From contig CAVXPD010000003.1 of assembly GCA_963763575.1 (NCBI GenBank), forward strand, positions 205,245 through 269,244: DNA of 64,000 bases. The letters run 5' to 3'. Below, piece after piece: positions 51,471 through 59,296 of the stretch. This DNA is from Bog-473 sp963763575. Its GTDB lineage: Bacteria > Actinomycetota > Acidimicrobiia > Acidimicrobiales > RAAP-2. How positions within the stretch are numbered: the stretch's first letter is position 1; each line of letters begins with the position of its first letter. Position numbers and translations under genes: made by a program. The notes under the pieces are model-generated. The model worked only from the letters and a program-made list of their open reading frames with translations. It had not been told where the DNA came from and searched no databases.

Positions 51471-52133
51471 GTGTGCTTCTCCCCCGAAGGCGATCTTGTC
51501 GGGGGACTCGTCATCACCGCTATCGGTATCGACGCGTACAAGCACCTTCACGGACGGAACAACCACCTCCTCTTCGCGACCCTGCCGTTGGTGCTCGGAG
51601 TCCATCAGCTCGATGAGGCGCTCGTTTGGTGGTGGCTCGAGGGACCTGTTCCGCCATCGATCGGACGGGTTGCGATGTGGATCTACCTGTTGATCGCAAT
51701 GGTGGTCGTCCCCATCCTCGTGCCTCTCTCGATCTGGAAACTCGAACCGACAGCACGGCGACGACGCATCATCGCTCCGTTCTTGGGCCTCGGCATCGGC
51801 GTCGCGACCGTCCTACTGATCACGATGCTGCATGGGCCCGTCTCGGTCAGGCTGGGTGCATACCATCTCGCTTACAGCATCGGGCTTCGCAACGGGATCC
51901 TCATCGTCGGTCTCTACGTGCTTGCTACGTGTGGACCGCTCCTCTGCTCGGGTTACCGAGACATTGTGATCTTCGGTGTTGCGAATTTGATCGCCGTGGT
52001 CGTCTTGGCTCGTCTCACCGCTGACGGGTTTACCTCACTCTGGTGTTTCTATGCCGCGATTGCAGCTGGGTTCATCTCGCTTCACATGCGCCTCGGGAAA
52101 CCGCACCGAGCGATGCCCTACGCCCTCAGCTGA
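51471..52133 (+). CDS. DUF6629-type membrane protein
   Basis: A 220-aa protein with about six membrane helices. MCFSPEGDLVGG at the start and LPLVLGVHQLDEALVWWWLEG are the hallmarks of this family as I remember it. GTG 51471 gives the conserved MCFS start; the ATG two bases earlier is in another frame. Function unknown. It stands alone, 252 bases after the ANTAR gene. Confidence 0.75.
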   Translation: MCFSPEGDLVGGLVITAIGIDAYKHLHGRNNHLLFATLPLVLGVHQLDEALVWWWLEGPVPPSIGRVAMWIYLLIAMVVVPILVPLSIWKLEPTARRRRIIAPFLGLGIGVATVLLITMLHGPVSVRLGAYHLAYSIGLRNGILIVGLYVLATCGPLLCSGYRDIVIFGVANLIAVVVLARLTADGFTSLWCFYAAIAAGFISLHMRLGKPHRAMPYALS

Positions 52134-52335
52134 CCTTGTGAACAGCGGAGCGGCGGAAGCATTTGCGCCAAAGGTTCCAGGGCGACACCGTCCCACCGTC
52201 ACCGGAGTGTCGCAGCGCTCGCGTACCCAGGACAAACCCGATGGCCGCCACAAGGACGACGCCCGGTGGAAGCCCACTCCCAATGCTTGTTAGCCTGCCT
52301 CGGACACCTTGACGTGCGCTTCGGGGAGGTCCATT

Positions 52336-53568
52336 GTGGCGACCGATGTTGAGCAGCAGCCTGGCGCAATCCGTCCGTTCTCCGTAGCCATACCGCACGA
52401 GGCACTCGATGATCTGCGACGGCGCCTTGCCGCGACCCGCTGGCCGAGCAGGGAGATCGTCGGCGACCGTTCACAAGGCGTGCAGTTGGCCGCAGCACAG
52501 GAGGTCTGCCGCTACTGGGCGAACGACTACGACCTAGGTCGGGTCGAGGCGAGGCTGAACGCGCTGCCGCAGTTCACTACCGAGATCGATGGTGTGGAGA
52601 TCCACTTCCTCCACGTCCGGTCCCGGCATGAGGATGCATTGCCACTGATCATGACGCACGGCTGGCCCGGTTCGGTCATAGAGATGCTCGACTCCGTCGG
52701 TCCGCTCACTGATCCGACCATGTACGGCGGGACGGCCGAGGATGCGTTTCACCTCGTGCTGCCGTCGCTGCCCGGCTATGGCTTCTCGGGCCAGCCGGTC
52801 GAGGTCGGCTGGGACCTGGGCCGCACCGCACGGGCGTGGGCCGAGCTGATGCGCCGTCTCGGCTACACCGGCTTCGTGGCGCAAGGCGGCGACGTAGGTG
52901 CCGGCGTTACGGATGCAATGGGGCGCCTGGCACCCGAGGGGCTGCTCGGTATCCATACCAACTTGCTCGTGCCCGCGCTGAACGACCCCGCCGCCCTGCC
53001 GTCGGACACTGAGCAGGAAAAGGCGGCACAAACCGCGATCAAGACGTTCCAGACCAGTGGTAACGGCTACTTCGTGGAGCAGTCCACCCGGCCACAGACC
53101 ATCGGCTACGCCCTCCTGGACTCACCCACGGCCCTCGCCGCCTGGATGATCGACCACGACACCGACGCCTACTACAAGATCTCACGAGCCTTCGTCGACG
53201 GGCAGCCGTCCGGGAATCTGACTCGCGACCACATCCTGGACAACGTCACGACGTACTGGCTGACCGGCACCGGGGCGTCTGCTGCGCGGTCGTACTGGGA
53301 GGCCTACGGACCGGACGCACCCGCCGCGCAGAACCAGACGCCACCGCCACCGGTCCGAGTCCCCGTCGGCTTCTCCACATTCCCCGGTGAGATCTGGCGA
53401 ACGCCGCGCAGCTGGGCCGAGAAGTCCTATCCCACCCTCAACTACTTCCATGAGGCGGAAAGGGGAGGTCATTTCGCCGCGTGGGAAGAGCCCGAGCTGT
53501 TTGCGGCCGAGCTGCGGGCTGCGTTCCGGCCGCTCCGCGCAAGCGCGATTCCGGAGCCGCGTCGCTGA
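52336..53568 (+). CDS. Epoxide hydrolase (second paralogue, full EHN domain)
   Basis: A 410-aa enzyme. The EHN domain covers residues about 10-105 (IPHEALDDLRRRLAATRWP, RVEARLNALPQFTTEIDG). LIMTHGWPGSVIEM is the oxyanion motif, AQGGDVGAGVTDA has the nucleophile Asp near residue 183, and ERGGHFAAWEEP the catalytic His. GTG 52336 follows GGGAGG; an earlier ATG in frame is less likely. Better preserved than the copy at 28939. Substrate unknown. Confidence 0.92.
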   Translation: MATDVEQQPGAIRPFSVAIPHEALDDLRRRLAATRWPSREIVGDRSQGVQLAAAQEVCRYWANDYDLGRVEARLNALPQFTTEIDGVEIHFLHVRSRHEDALPLIMTHGWPGSVIEMLDSVGPLTDPTMYGGTAEDAFHLVLPSLPGYGFSGQPVEVGWDLGRTARAWAELMRRLGYTGFVAQGGDVGAGVTDAMGRLAPEGLLGIHTNLLVPALNDPAALPSDTEQEKAAQTAIKTFQTSGNGYFVEQSTRPQTIGYALLDSPTALAAWMIDHDTDAYYKISRAFVDGQPSGNLTRDHILDNVTTYWLTGTGASAARSYWEAYGPDAPAAQNQTPPPPVRVPVGFSTFPGEIWRTPRSWAEKSYPTLNYFHEAERGGHFAAWEEPELFAAELRAAFRPLRASAIPEPRR

Positions 53569-53921
53569 TCTCTCACCTTCCCCACTGACGGGATGTCACG
53601 GGGAAGGAACCTGCCCGTCCTGCCCCCTTCTCCGCTTGAGGTTTGCGTGCCACGCCTTTGCGAGGCGGGCCACTAGCCCTAAACCTGCCATCGGGCCAGT
53701 ACTCAGGGCGGAGTTCCGCACCGAAAGGGTTCCGGCGATTCCGAGATCTCGGCGGAGCCGCATCTCGCACTCGACGGCCACTACGACGCGGTCTAAGTGC
53801 CGGTTCTACACCATCGATTACCAGGACAGCGGTCTCAGGGCGTAGTTCGGCCGAGAGGACGAGCGTCAGTCGTCGCCCTCTATTCGGTCGTCCGGTCGCC
53901 TCCTCGTTCACGGGAGACCTC

Positions 53922-54165
53922 ATGAGCACCATCACGACGCATACCGACGGGGCAGTCATCTTCGCGGAGATCAAGGCCCCACCCATGAACCTTCTTGTCC
54001 TGATCTCGTCCGGGATCTCGTCTCGCTCATCCGATTCGCCGAAGAAGACGAGTCGATCAAGGTTGTCGTGTTCAAGAGCGCGGACGCCGACTACTTCATC
54101 TCGCATGTCGACTTGGCGAAGGTCGCGGAGTATCGTGCGGAAGCTGCGGCGCTAAAGGTCCCGAT
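53922..54165 (+). pseudogene. Remnant of an enoyl-CoA hydratase (crotonase) gene
   Basis: ATG 53922 opens a typical crotonase N-terminus (TDGAVIFAEIKAPPMNLL). One base is missing near 53998; in the next frame the similarity continues as DLVRDLVSLIRFAEEDESIK in outline and FKSADADYFISHVDL. After about residue 80 similarity stops. So it is both frameshifted and truncated. The surrounding 780 bases (53569-54351) hold no other supported gene. Confidence 0.78.
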
Positions 54166-54351
54166 GACGCGGGAGAAGAGTCTCTCCCCAGAGCACATCG
54201 TCGGCAGTCACGGAAAACGTCCTTCACCAACGGGACGATCCTCTCCATCGGAGGGACTCAGACCGATGTCATCGTGGCTCCATGACGGTAACTACTGCCG
54301 GAGAGTATTCCGATCGATAAAGACGGTCCATGTGCAGACTGCGCCTTCAGC

Positions 54352-54816
54352 GTGCGGCCGATTGAGCCGTCCGACGCCGCAGCGCTTGTTCGGTTCCACG
54401 TTCACCTGAGCCGCCGGTCGATTCAGTTGCGGTACTTCTACCCGCACCTCGATCTCCACCCCGCCGAGGTCGCACACCTCACCTGCGTCGATGATTTCGA
54501 TCGGGTGGCCTACGTAGTCGAACACGACGGTGAGATCATCGCCGTGGGCCGTTATGACCGGCTCGAAGATCACTGCTCTGCTGAGGTCGCCTTCGTCGTC
54601 GCCGACGAGTTCCAGCACCACCGGTTGGGCACCATGCTCTTCGAGCGCCTGGCGGATAGGGCGAGGCGCTGCGGGATCGGTGAGTTCAAAGCGAGCGGTC
54701 TCGCCGAGAACTCAACAATGCTCGCCGTCTTTCACGGATCGGGATTCCCCACGACGCAGACCCGCACCTGCGACGTCATCGAACTCACGATGGAGATCGG
54801 CCCACGCTGTCTGTGA
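54352..54816 (+). CDS. GNAT-family N-acetyltransferase domain protein
   Basis: A 154-aa acetyltransferase. VRPIEPSDAAALVRFHVHLS and LRYFYPH begin the domain, and VVADEFQHHRLGTMLFERLADRA contains the acetyl-CoA loop (usual Q/RxxGxG/A is HHRLGT). It resembles the acetyltransferase domain of larger protein-lysine acetyltransferases. GTG 54352 lies in a decayed neighbourhood, and the frame continues upstream without a start, so it may itself be a truncated gene. Confidence 0.72.
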   Translation: MRPIEPSDAAALVRFHVHLSRRSIQLRYFYPHLDLHPAEVAHLTCVDDFDRVAYVVEHDGEIIAVGRYDRLEDHCSAEVAFVVADEFQHHRLGTMLFERLADRARRCGIGEFKASGLAENSTMLAVFHGSGFPTTQTRTCDVIELTMEIGPRCL

Positions 54817-54885
54817 CGAACCGACGAAGCGACAGGACACTGCCTCAGGCCCACGCGCTACGCACCAGGTGGTCTCCCGGTGACG

Positions 54886-56010
54886 TCAGAGCGGGACGGT
54901 CCAGACCAGCCGCGTTCCGCCGTTGACGCGGGGATGGACTTCGAAGGACCCGCCGAGCTTCTCGGCGCGCTCTCGGATGTTGACCAAGCCGAGGCCCGGT
55001 TGCCCCAGGGGGAGCTCGACCCCCGTGCCGTTATCCTCCACCTCGAGGACCAGGCGATCGGCCACAGCAAGTGTCACCGCATAGCGGGTCGCTCGCGAGT
55101 GCTTGCCGGCGTTTGTGAGGCCCTCGCGCACAACGGCCAGGACATGGTCTCCAACGTGTTGCGGTACGTCGTTGTCCACTGCTCCCTCGAATCGGACTTC
55201 GGGGCGATTCCCGAGAGTCCCCTCCAGCTCTTCCGCGAGGTGCAACACGGCTTGGCGCAGCCCACCGGGAAGAGCGGCGTCCCCGAGTTCGAAGATGGCA
55301 GAGCGGATCTGGGTGATGGTGTCGTCGAGCTCGTCGATAGCCTTTGAGACCCGCTCAACAACCTGCTCGCGTTCGGGTATCCTCGTGGCGCCCTGGAGGC
55401 TCATGCCGACCGCGTAGATGCGCTGGATGACCCGATCATGGAGGTCGCGGGCGATGCGGTCCCGGTCGTCGAGGACGCTCATGACACGGACCCGGTCGTG
55501 GAGCCGGGTGTTCTCGATGGCGATGCCGGCGGCCAGTGCAAGGGCTTCGGCGAGCGCCTCGTCCTCGTCGCTGAACCCGGTCGCACTCTCCTTGTCCGTC
55601 AGGTAGAGGTTGCCGTACACATCGTCTCGGACACGGACCGGCACCCCCAAGAACGACGTCATCTGAGGGTGGCCGGGAGGAAACCCATAGCGACCACGGT
55701 GCTCTTCGATCTGATCCATTCGCAGCGGTGTCGGTTCAGTGATGAGCAGCCCGAGCACACCCCGGCCCGATGGGCGGTCTCCGATCAGTTCTTCTTCCAC
55801 ATCGCTGAGTCCGACGGTGATGAACTGCTCGAGACCGGTGCGCGTCTCGTTGAGCACCCCGAGCGCGGCGTAGCGGGCGCCAACCAGGGACCTGGCCTCT
55901 TCCACCAGGTGAGAGAGCAGGTCGGCCAGCTCGACGTCGGCGGTGATCATCAGCACAGCCCCCATGAGGCGCCGCAGCTTCTCTGGATCGTTCACCCGCG
56001 TGTAGGGCAC
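54886..56010 (-). CDS. GAF sensor histidine kinase, DevS/DosS-like
   Basis: A 374-aa cytoplasmic kinase. One GAF domain covers residues about 20-165 (LVEEARSLVGARYAALGVL, SFLGVPVRVRDDVYGNLYL, FSDEDEALAEALALAAGIAIEN in outline). RIARDLHDRVIQRIYAVGMSLQG has the phospho-His, and REGLTNAGKHSRA and VEDNGTGV form the ATPase site. Mycobacterial DevS has two GAF domains, the first with heme; here only one is present and the ligand is open. GTG 56010 starts the similarity. Divergent from the DevR-like gene, 68 bases apart. Confidence 0.9.
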   Translation of the reverse strand: MPYTRVNDPEKLRRLMGAVLMITADVELADLLSHLVEEARSLVGARYAALGVLNETRTGLEQFITVGLSDVEEELIGDRPSGRGVLGLLITEPTPLRMDQIEEHRGRYGFPPGHPQMTSFLGVPVRVRDDVYGNLYLTDKESATGFSDEDEALAEALALAAGIAIENTRLHDRVRVMSVLDDRDRIARDLHDRVIQRIYAVGMSLQGATRIPEREQVVERVSKAIDELDDTITQIRSAIFELGDAALPGGLRQAVLHLAEELEGTLGNRPEVRFEGAVDNDVPQHVGDHVLAVVREGLTNAGKHSRATRYAVTLAVADRLVLEVEDNGTGVELPLGQPGLGLVNIRERAEKLGGSFEVHPRVNGGTRLVWTVPL

Positions 56011-56078
56011 GTGGCGGATCGTACCGCCGTCGTACGGGGGTTTCGCAGGAGCGCAAGCGGTACTGGCACAATGGCTCC

Positions 56079-56717
56079 GTGGTCGTGCGCGTCTTCTTGC
56101 TCGATGATCACGAGCTAGTCCGCGAGGGCATTCGGAGCCTTCTGGAGAGCGACGAGGAGATCGAAGTCGTCGGCGAAGCCTCCACCGGTGCCGAGGCACT
56201 CGCCCGGGTGCCCTTGGCCCAGCCCGACGTCGCCATCCTTGACGTGCGCCTCGAAGAAGGGGACGGGATCGAGGTGTGCCGTGACCTGCGCTCTGCCATG
56301 CCCGAGCTGATCTGCCTGATGCTCACCAGCTTCGCCGACGACGAAGCCATGTACGCCAGCGTGATGGCCGGGGCAGCGGGCTATGTCCTCAAGCAGATCA
56401 AGGCGCGCGACTTGATCGAGGACGTGAAGAAGGTGGCGACGGGGGTGTCACTCATGGATCCGAGGGCCGTGGCCCGAGTGGTCGAGCGCATCGCCAATCC
56501 ACCCCAGACCGACCCGTCTCTCTCGTCCCTTTCCCCTCAAGAAGCGCGCATCTTGGACCTCATCGCGAACGGCAAGACCAACAAGCAGATCGCCGAGGCG
56601 ATGTTCCTCTCGGAGAACACGGTGAAGAACTACATCACGGGATTGCTGCGTAAGCTCAAGGTCACGAGCCGGACCGAGGCTGCCATCTACGCCACCAAGC
56701 TCAAGAATCAGGGCTAG
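56079..56717 (+). CDS. DevR/DosR-like response regulator
   Basis: A 212-aa NarL-family regulator. DDHELVREGI opens the receiver, AILDVRLEEGDGIEVCRDL has the phospho-Asp near residue 54, and YVLKQIKARDLI the conserved Lys. The LuxR domain has LIANGKTNKQIAEAMFLSENTVKNY in outline. TNKQIAxxMFLxxxTVKNY and RTEAAIYATKLK are as in mycobacterial DevR. A CACAAT hexamer ends 6 bases before the GTG, so the mRNA may be leaderless. It is the best candidate to bind the boxes listed at 57-60.4 kb. Confidence 0.92.
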   Translation: MVVRVFLLDDHELVREGIRSLLESDEEIEVVGEASTGAEALARVPLAQPDVAILDVRLEEGDGIEVCRDLRSAMPELICLMLTSFADDEAMYASVMAGAAGYVLKQIKARDLIEDVKKVATGVSLMDPRAVARVVERIANPPQTDPSLSSLSPQEARILDLIANGKTNKQIAEAMFLSENTVKNYITGLLRKLKVTSRTEAAIYATKLKNQG

Positions 56718-57031
56718 GCGTTCGGTGGTCGAGGCGGCGCTTCTTTGAGATCAACACCCCGGCGGACCAACTCGAGCTCGAGTCGGTCGCGCTCGATCTT
56801 CGGGTGCACGAAGTTCCTCGGCGTCACGTCGATGCCGTGTTGGGCGGCTAGCCAGACGAGCGCCCTGTCGTAGGCAATCTCAGCCGCCAAAGCCGTGGCA
56901 GAACAGGTGCCGGCACCCAGGTTCCGAGAGGGCAATGCGGCACGGCAGTTACGCACGTGGTCGAGCAACGTCTCGTCGTCGAGGTCTGTGTCCCAGAGGT
57001 CCAAAGCACCCGAGAGGAGAGTGACGTACAT
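56714..57031 (-). CDS. Hypothetical protein under a DosR-like box
   Basis: A 105-aa soluble protein. It has LWDTDLDDETLLDHVRNCRAAL near the start (in outline) and IERDRLELELVRRGVDL near the end. No family is recognised. ATG 57031 is preferred since GGAGAGGTGAGC precedes it. The stop overlaps the convergent DevR-like stop in the palindrome CTAG. Upstream lies a box AGGACAATCCTCCC and a CACACT hexamer with the same spacing as at the other box promoters. Confidence 0.6.
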   Translation of the reverse strand: MYVTLLSGALDLWDTDLDDETLLDHVRNCRAALPSRNLGAGTCSATALAAEIAYDRALVWLAAQHGIDVTPRNFVHPKIERDRLELELVRRGVDLKEAPPRPPNA

Positions 57032-57073
57032 GCTCACCTCTCCAGTGTGCGCTCCGTCGCAGCGGACCAACTA

Positions 57074-57160
57074 GGGAGGATTGTCCTATTCGGGCCCGGT
57101 GTCCCCTTCGAGCACGTGGAGTCTGGGACCTTCCTCCCTAGCGCACGGGACGTTTGCGCC
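57074..57160. promoter_or_regulatory. Divergent promoter region with four DosR-like boxes
   Basis: Boxes at 57074-57087 (minus: AGGACAATCCTCCC), 57092-57105 (GGGCCCGGTGTCCC), 57125-57138 (GGGACCTTCCTCCC) and 57147-57160 (GGGACGTTTGCGCC). They match 9-11 of 14 positions of the mycobacterial DosR core GGGACTWWAGTCCC. From the outer boxes, -10-like hexamers lie at the same 24-base distance: CACACT for the left gene and GACGAT (57185-57190) for the right gene. Together they look like a bidirectional control region. Confidence 0.6.
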
Positions 57161-57238
57161 CATCTCAGAGAGCCCTCAGTTAACGACGATGGGGGCAGAT
57201 CTCCTCACGGGGAGGGATCACGAACAAGGAGGTACAAG

Positions 57239-57853
57239 ATGCGACGCAAGGTTTTCGACATGCTGGCCAGTGTCGGTGGAGTGGTCGTGGTCCTCGTGTT
57301 GGCGGTTGCCGGCTCCCTGCTCATGGTGGGCTACAGCTTCGCCAACAACTACGTTCACACCCAGCTCGCCGAGCAGCAGATCACATTCCCCTCGGCAGCG
57401 GCGTTCGCCCACCCCGACGGGCAGGAGATCACTAAGTCGATGATTCCCTCGGTGTCTCAGTACGCCGGACAGCAGCTGCTCACCGGCCAGCAAGCCGAGG
57501 TCTACGCCAATGACTTCATCGCCGTGCACCTCCACAACATCAGTGGCGGCAAGACCTACTCCCAGCTGAGCGCGGCGGCGATGGCGCTCCCCAAGGGCTC
57601 GCCGGCTTACACGGCGGCAGAGGCGAAGGTCCAGACGGTGTTCCAAGGCACCACTCTTCGTGGCCTGCTGCTCGAGGCCTACGGCTTCAGCCTGATCGCG
57701 ACCATCGCCTTGTGGTGTGCGATTGCCGCTTTCTGCCTCGCCGGCGTCATGGCGGTGCTGGTCGGCCTCGGCCTCGCCCACGCCCGGCGGACGGGCGAGA
57801 ACGAGGAGCTTCTTCCGAGCCACACTCCCCAGGGGACGCTAGTCAGGGCATAG
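57239..57853 (+). CDS. Two-helix membrane protein of an actinobacterial family
   Basis: A 204-aa protein with a helix near residues 12-34 (VGGVVVVLVLAVAGSLLMVGYSF in outline), an external part of about 120 residues with QYAGQQLLTGQQAEVYANDFIAVHL in outline, and a second helix near 155-180. I have seen close relatives in many actinobacteria without assigned function. ATG 57239 follows AAGGAGG. Two DosR-like boxes lie upstream and a strong hairpin follows, so it forms its own transcription unit. Confidence 0.8.
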   Translation: MRRKVFDMLASVGGVVVVLVLAVAGSLLMVGYSFANNYVHTQLAEQQITFPSAAAFAHPDGQEITKSMIPSVSQYAGQQLLTGQQAEVYANDFIAVHLHNISGGKTYSQLSAAAMALPKGSPAYTAAEAKVQTVFQGTTLRGLLLEAYGFSLIATIALWCAIAAFCLAGVMAVLVGLGLAHARRTGENEELLPSHTPQGTLVRA

Positions 57854-57882
57854 GTCCAGCAATCCCTCTCCAGTGAGGAGCC

Positions 57883-57911
57883 AACACCGGTCCGCTCAGC
57901 GGACCGGTGTT
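57883..57911 (+). terminator. Strong hairpin after the two-helix membrane protein gene
   Basis: AACACCGGTCCGCT is followed by C and its exact complement, a 14-bp perfect stem, 29 bases after the stop codon. No T-run follows. Confidence 0.7.
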
Positions 57912-57934
57912 GCGCGTCCGCGCCCAATCGACGT

Positions 57935-58390
57935 GTGATTTGCCACCTGGGCGACGGTGCCTCTGTCACTGCCACTTGGGGTGGTCGCTCTGTGGACACC
58001 ACGATGGGTTTCACCCCGACCGAGGGACTCGTGATGGCGAGGCGCCCTGGCGATGTAGATCCGGGAGCCATCGCGTGGGTCGCAGCCCATGGCGTCGCAC
58101 CCAACGAACTTGCCGATGCCCTTGAGCGGCGTAGCGGTCTCCTTGCGCTCTCGGGCGGCCTTTCCGGGGATATGCGGGAACTGCTTCAGCATCGGGCGCG
58201 CGGCTCCCGGGCAGCCATTCTGGCGGTGGATGTCTATGTGCATCGGCTCCGGGCGAAGATCGCTGCAATGATTGCCGCCACGGACGGGACGGACGCCGTG
58301 ATGTTTACATCTCGCGTTTGCGAGAACGCGGGCAGAAATCCGCGCCGATGCGTGCGAGAGAAGAGCAGCGTTCATGACCGCCGAATGTGA
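57935..58390 (+). pseudogene. ackA: Remnant of acetate kinase (C-terminal half)
   Basis: The frame encodes a clear acetate kinase core: CHLGDGASV, GRSVDTTMGFTPTEGLVMA, GDVDPGAI, LERRSGLLALSGGLSGDMREL in outline, DVYVHRLRAKIAAM. The N-terminal half (with the N-terminal phosphate-binding and catalytic residues) is absent. The last motif FTGGVGEN has decayed to FTSRVCEN, and the following EIRADACE is only readable after a one-base shift near 58335. It cannot be active. Its end overlaps the box of the next promoter. Confidence 0.85.
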
Positions 58391-58430
58391 CCTATCTCCC
58401 TAACTCGCAGGGCGGTCCTGAGCGTACGCT
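58387..58430 (+). promoter_or_regulatory. Promoter of the cytochrome b operon with DosR-like box
   Basis: Box GTGACCTATCTCCC (58387-58400), then TACGCT (58425-58430), then 6 bases to the ATG at 58437. The start of transcription would fall on the ATG, giving a leaderless mRNA with the box centred near -43. DosR-type activators bind at about -42. The spacing is identical to the promoter at 60411. Confidence 0.65.
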
Positions 58431-58436
58431 GAGTAC

Positions 58437-58613
58437 ATGCCGCTCGGTGCCCTGCTCGCCGCCCTGATCAATCTGAACGGCTCCGGTCACTACATCCACT
58501 GGGGCTTCATTCAGATGTCGGTCGCGAATTTCGTCGTCATCCTCCTGATGATTGCCGTCTTCATTTTGGCGATTGTCCTGCCGTTCCCGCGGCGAAAGGG
58601 ACGGGACCAATGA
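58437..58613 (+). CDS. Small single-helix membrane protein of the cytochrome b operon
   Basis: A 58-aa protein. A short N-terminal part has HYIHWGF; one membrane helix follows (FVVILLMIAVFILAIVLPF), then the basic tail PRRKGRDQ. The stop overlaps the cytochrome b start as ATGA, so both are translated together. Single-helix subunits are common in b6f and oxidase complexes. No family is recognised. The predicted promoter lies directly before its ATG and no ribosome site is seen, in line with a leaderless mRNA. Confidence 0.75.
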   Translation: MPLGALLAALINLNGSGHYIHWGFIQMSVANFVVILLMIAVFILAIVLPFPRRKGRDQ

Positions 58614-59296
58614 GCGTCGAGACCGGCAGCCACACCGATGAACCCGGGGCAGAAGAGTCGCGCCAGTGGACGGCGCGGGCCAGGAGGGCCGCCGAGTCGG
58701 CGTTCCCGCCTGACCGCCTGCTCCCTGACCGCCAGCCCGCTTACATGGCCTCGTGGATCTATGTGTTTGGCGTCCTCACGGTGGTGAGCCTCGCCTGGGT
58801 CATCATCACGGGCTGCGTGCTCGCCGTCATGGGCCCGAGCTGGTGGCACGTGTCGACCGCGGGGCTCTTCGTGAACTCTCTGCACCTGTGGAGCGTCGAG
58901 GCCTTCTTCTTCTTCATGGTGATCCATCTCTGGGGGAAGTTCTTCATGGCGGCCTGGCGGGGAAACCGCCGGCTGACCTGGGCCACTGGCGTGATCTCGT
59001 TCGTCGTCTCTGTGGCCGCGGCCTTCACCGGGTACCTCTCACAGCAGAATTTCGACTCTCAGTGGATCTCCACCCAGGCCAAGGACGGCATCAACGCCAC
59101 CGGCGCCGGCGCCGTGTGGAACGTGCTCAATTTCGGACAGATGCTGATGTGGCACATCGTCTTGCTGCCGATCGCCGTCGTGATCATCGCCGGCCTCCAC
59201 GTCCTCCTGGTCAGAAGACACGGGATCGTCCCCCCGTTCGACGACGAGGATCAGTCCAAGGAGACGGTCGCCACCCCGACTGAGGAGTCGGCGTGA
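58610..59296 (+). CDS. Cytochrome b6-like di-heme membrane subunit
   Basis: A 228-aa four-helix protein matching the N-terminal half of cytochrome b. Helix B has His-x13-His (in SLHLWSVEAFFFFMVIHLW), and helix D has His-x14-His (in MWHIVLLPIAVVIIAGLH). The x13/x14 pattern is the b6 type. The N-terminus has a soluble part of about 45 residues. It overlaps both neighbours by 4 bases. Rieske and cytochrome c genes are absent, so it may work in a quinol-oxidising complex of another kind. Two hemes b are expected. Confidence 0.87.
   Translation: MSVETGSHTDEPGAEESRQWTARARRAAESAFPPDRLLPDRQPAYMASWIYVFGVLTVVSLAWVIITGCVLAVMGPSWWHVSTAGLFVNSLHLWSVEAFFFFMVIHLWGKFFMAAWRGNRRLTWATGVISFVVSVAAAFTGYLSQQNFDSQWISTQAKDGINATGAGAVWNVLNFGQMLMWHIVLLPIAVVIIAGLHVLLVRRHGIVPPFDDEDQSKETVATPTEESA

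Noticed and set aside
54253..54266. GGGACT half-site before the GNAT gene
   Set aside because: The second half does not match (about 8 of 14) and no -10 or start lies at the expected distance.
56011..56078. DosR-like box in front of the DevS/DevR-like genes
   Set aside because: No 14-mer in this 68-base gap resembles the boxes at the expected distance, so autoregulation is not supported.
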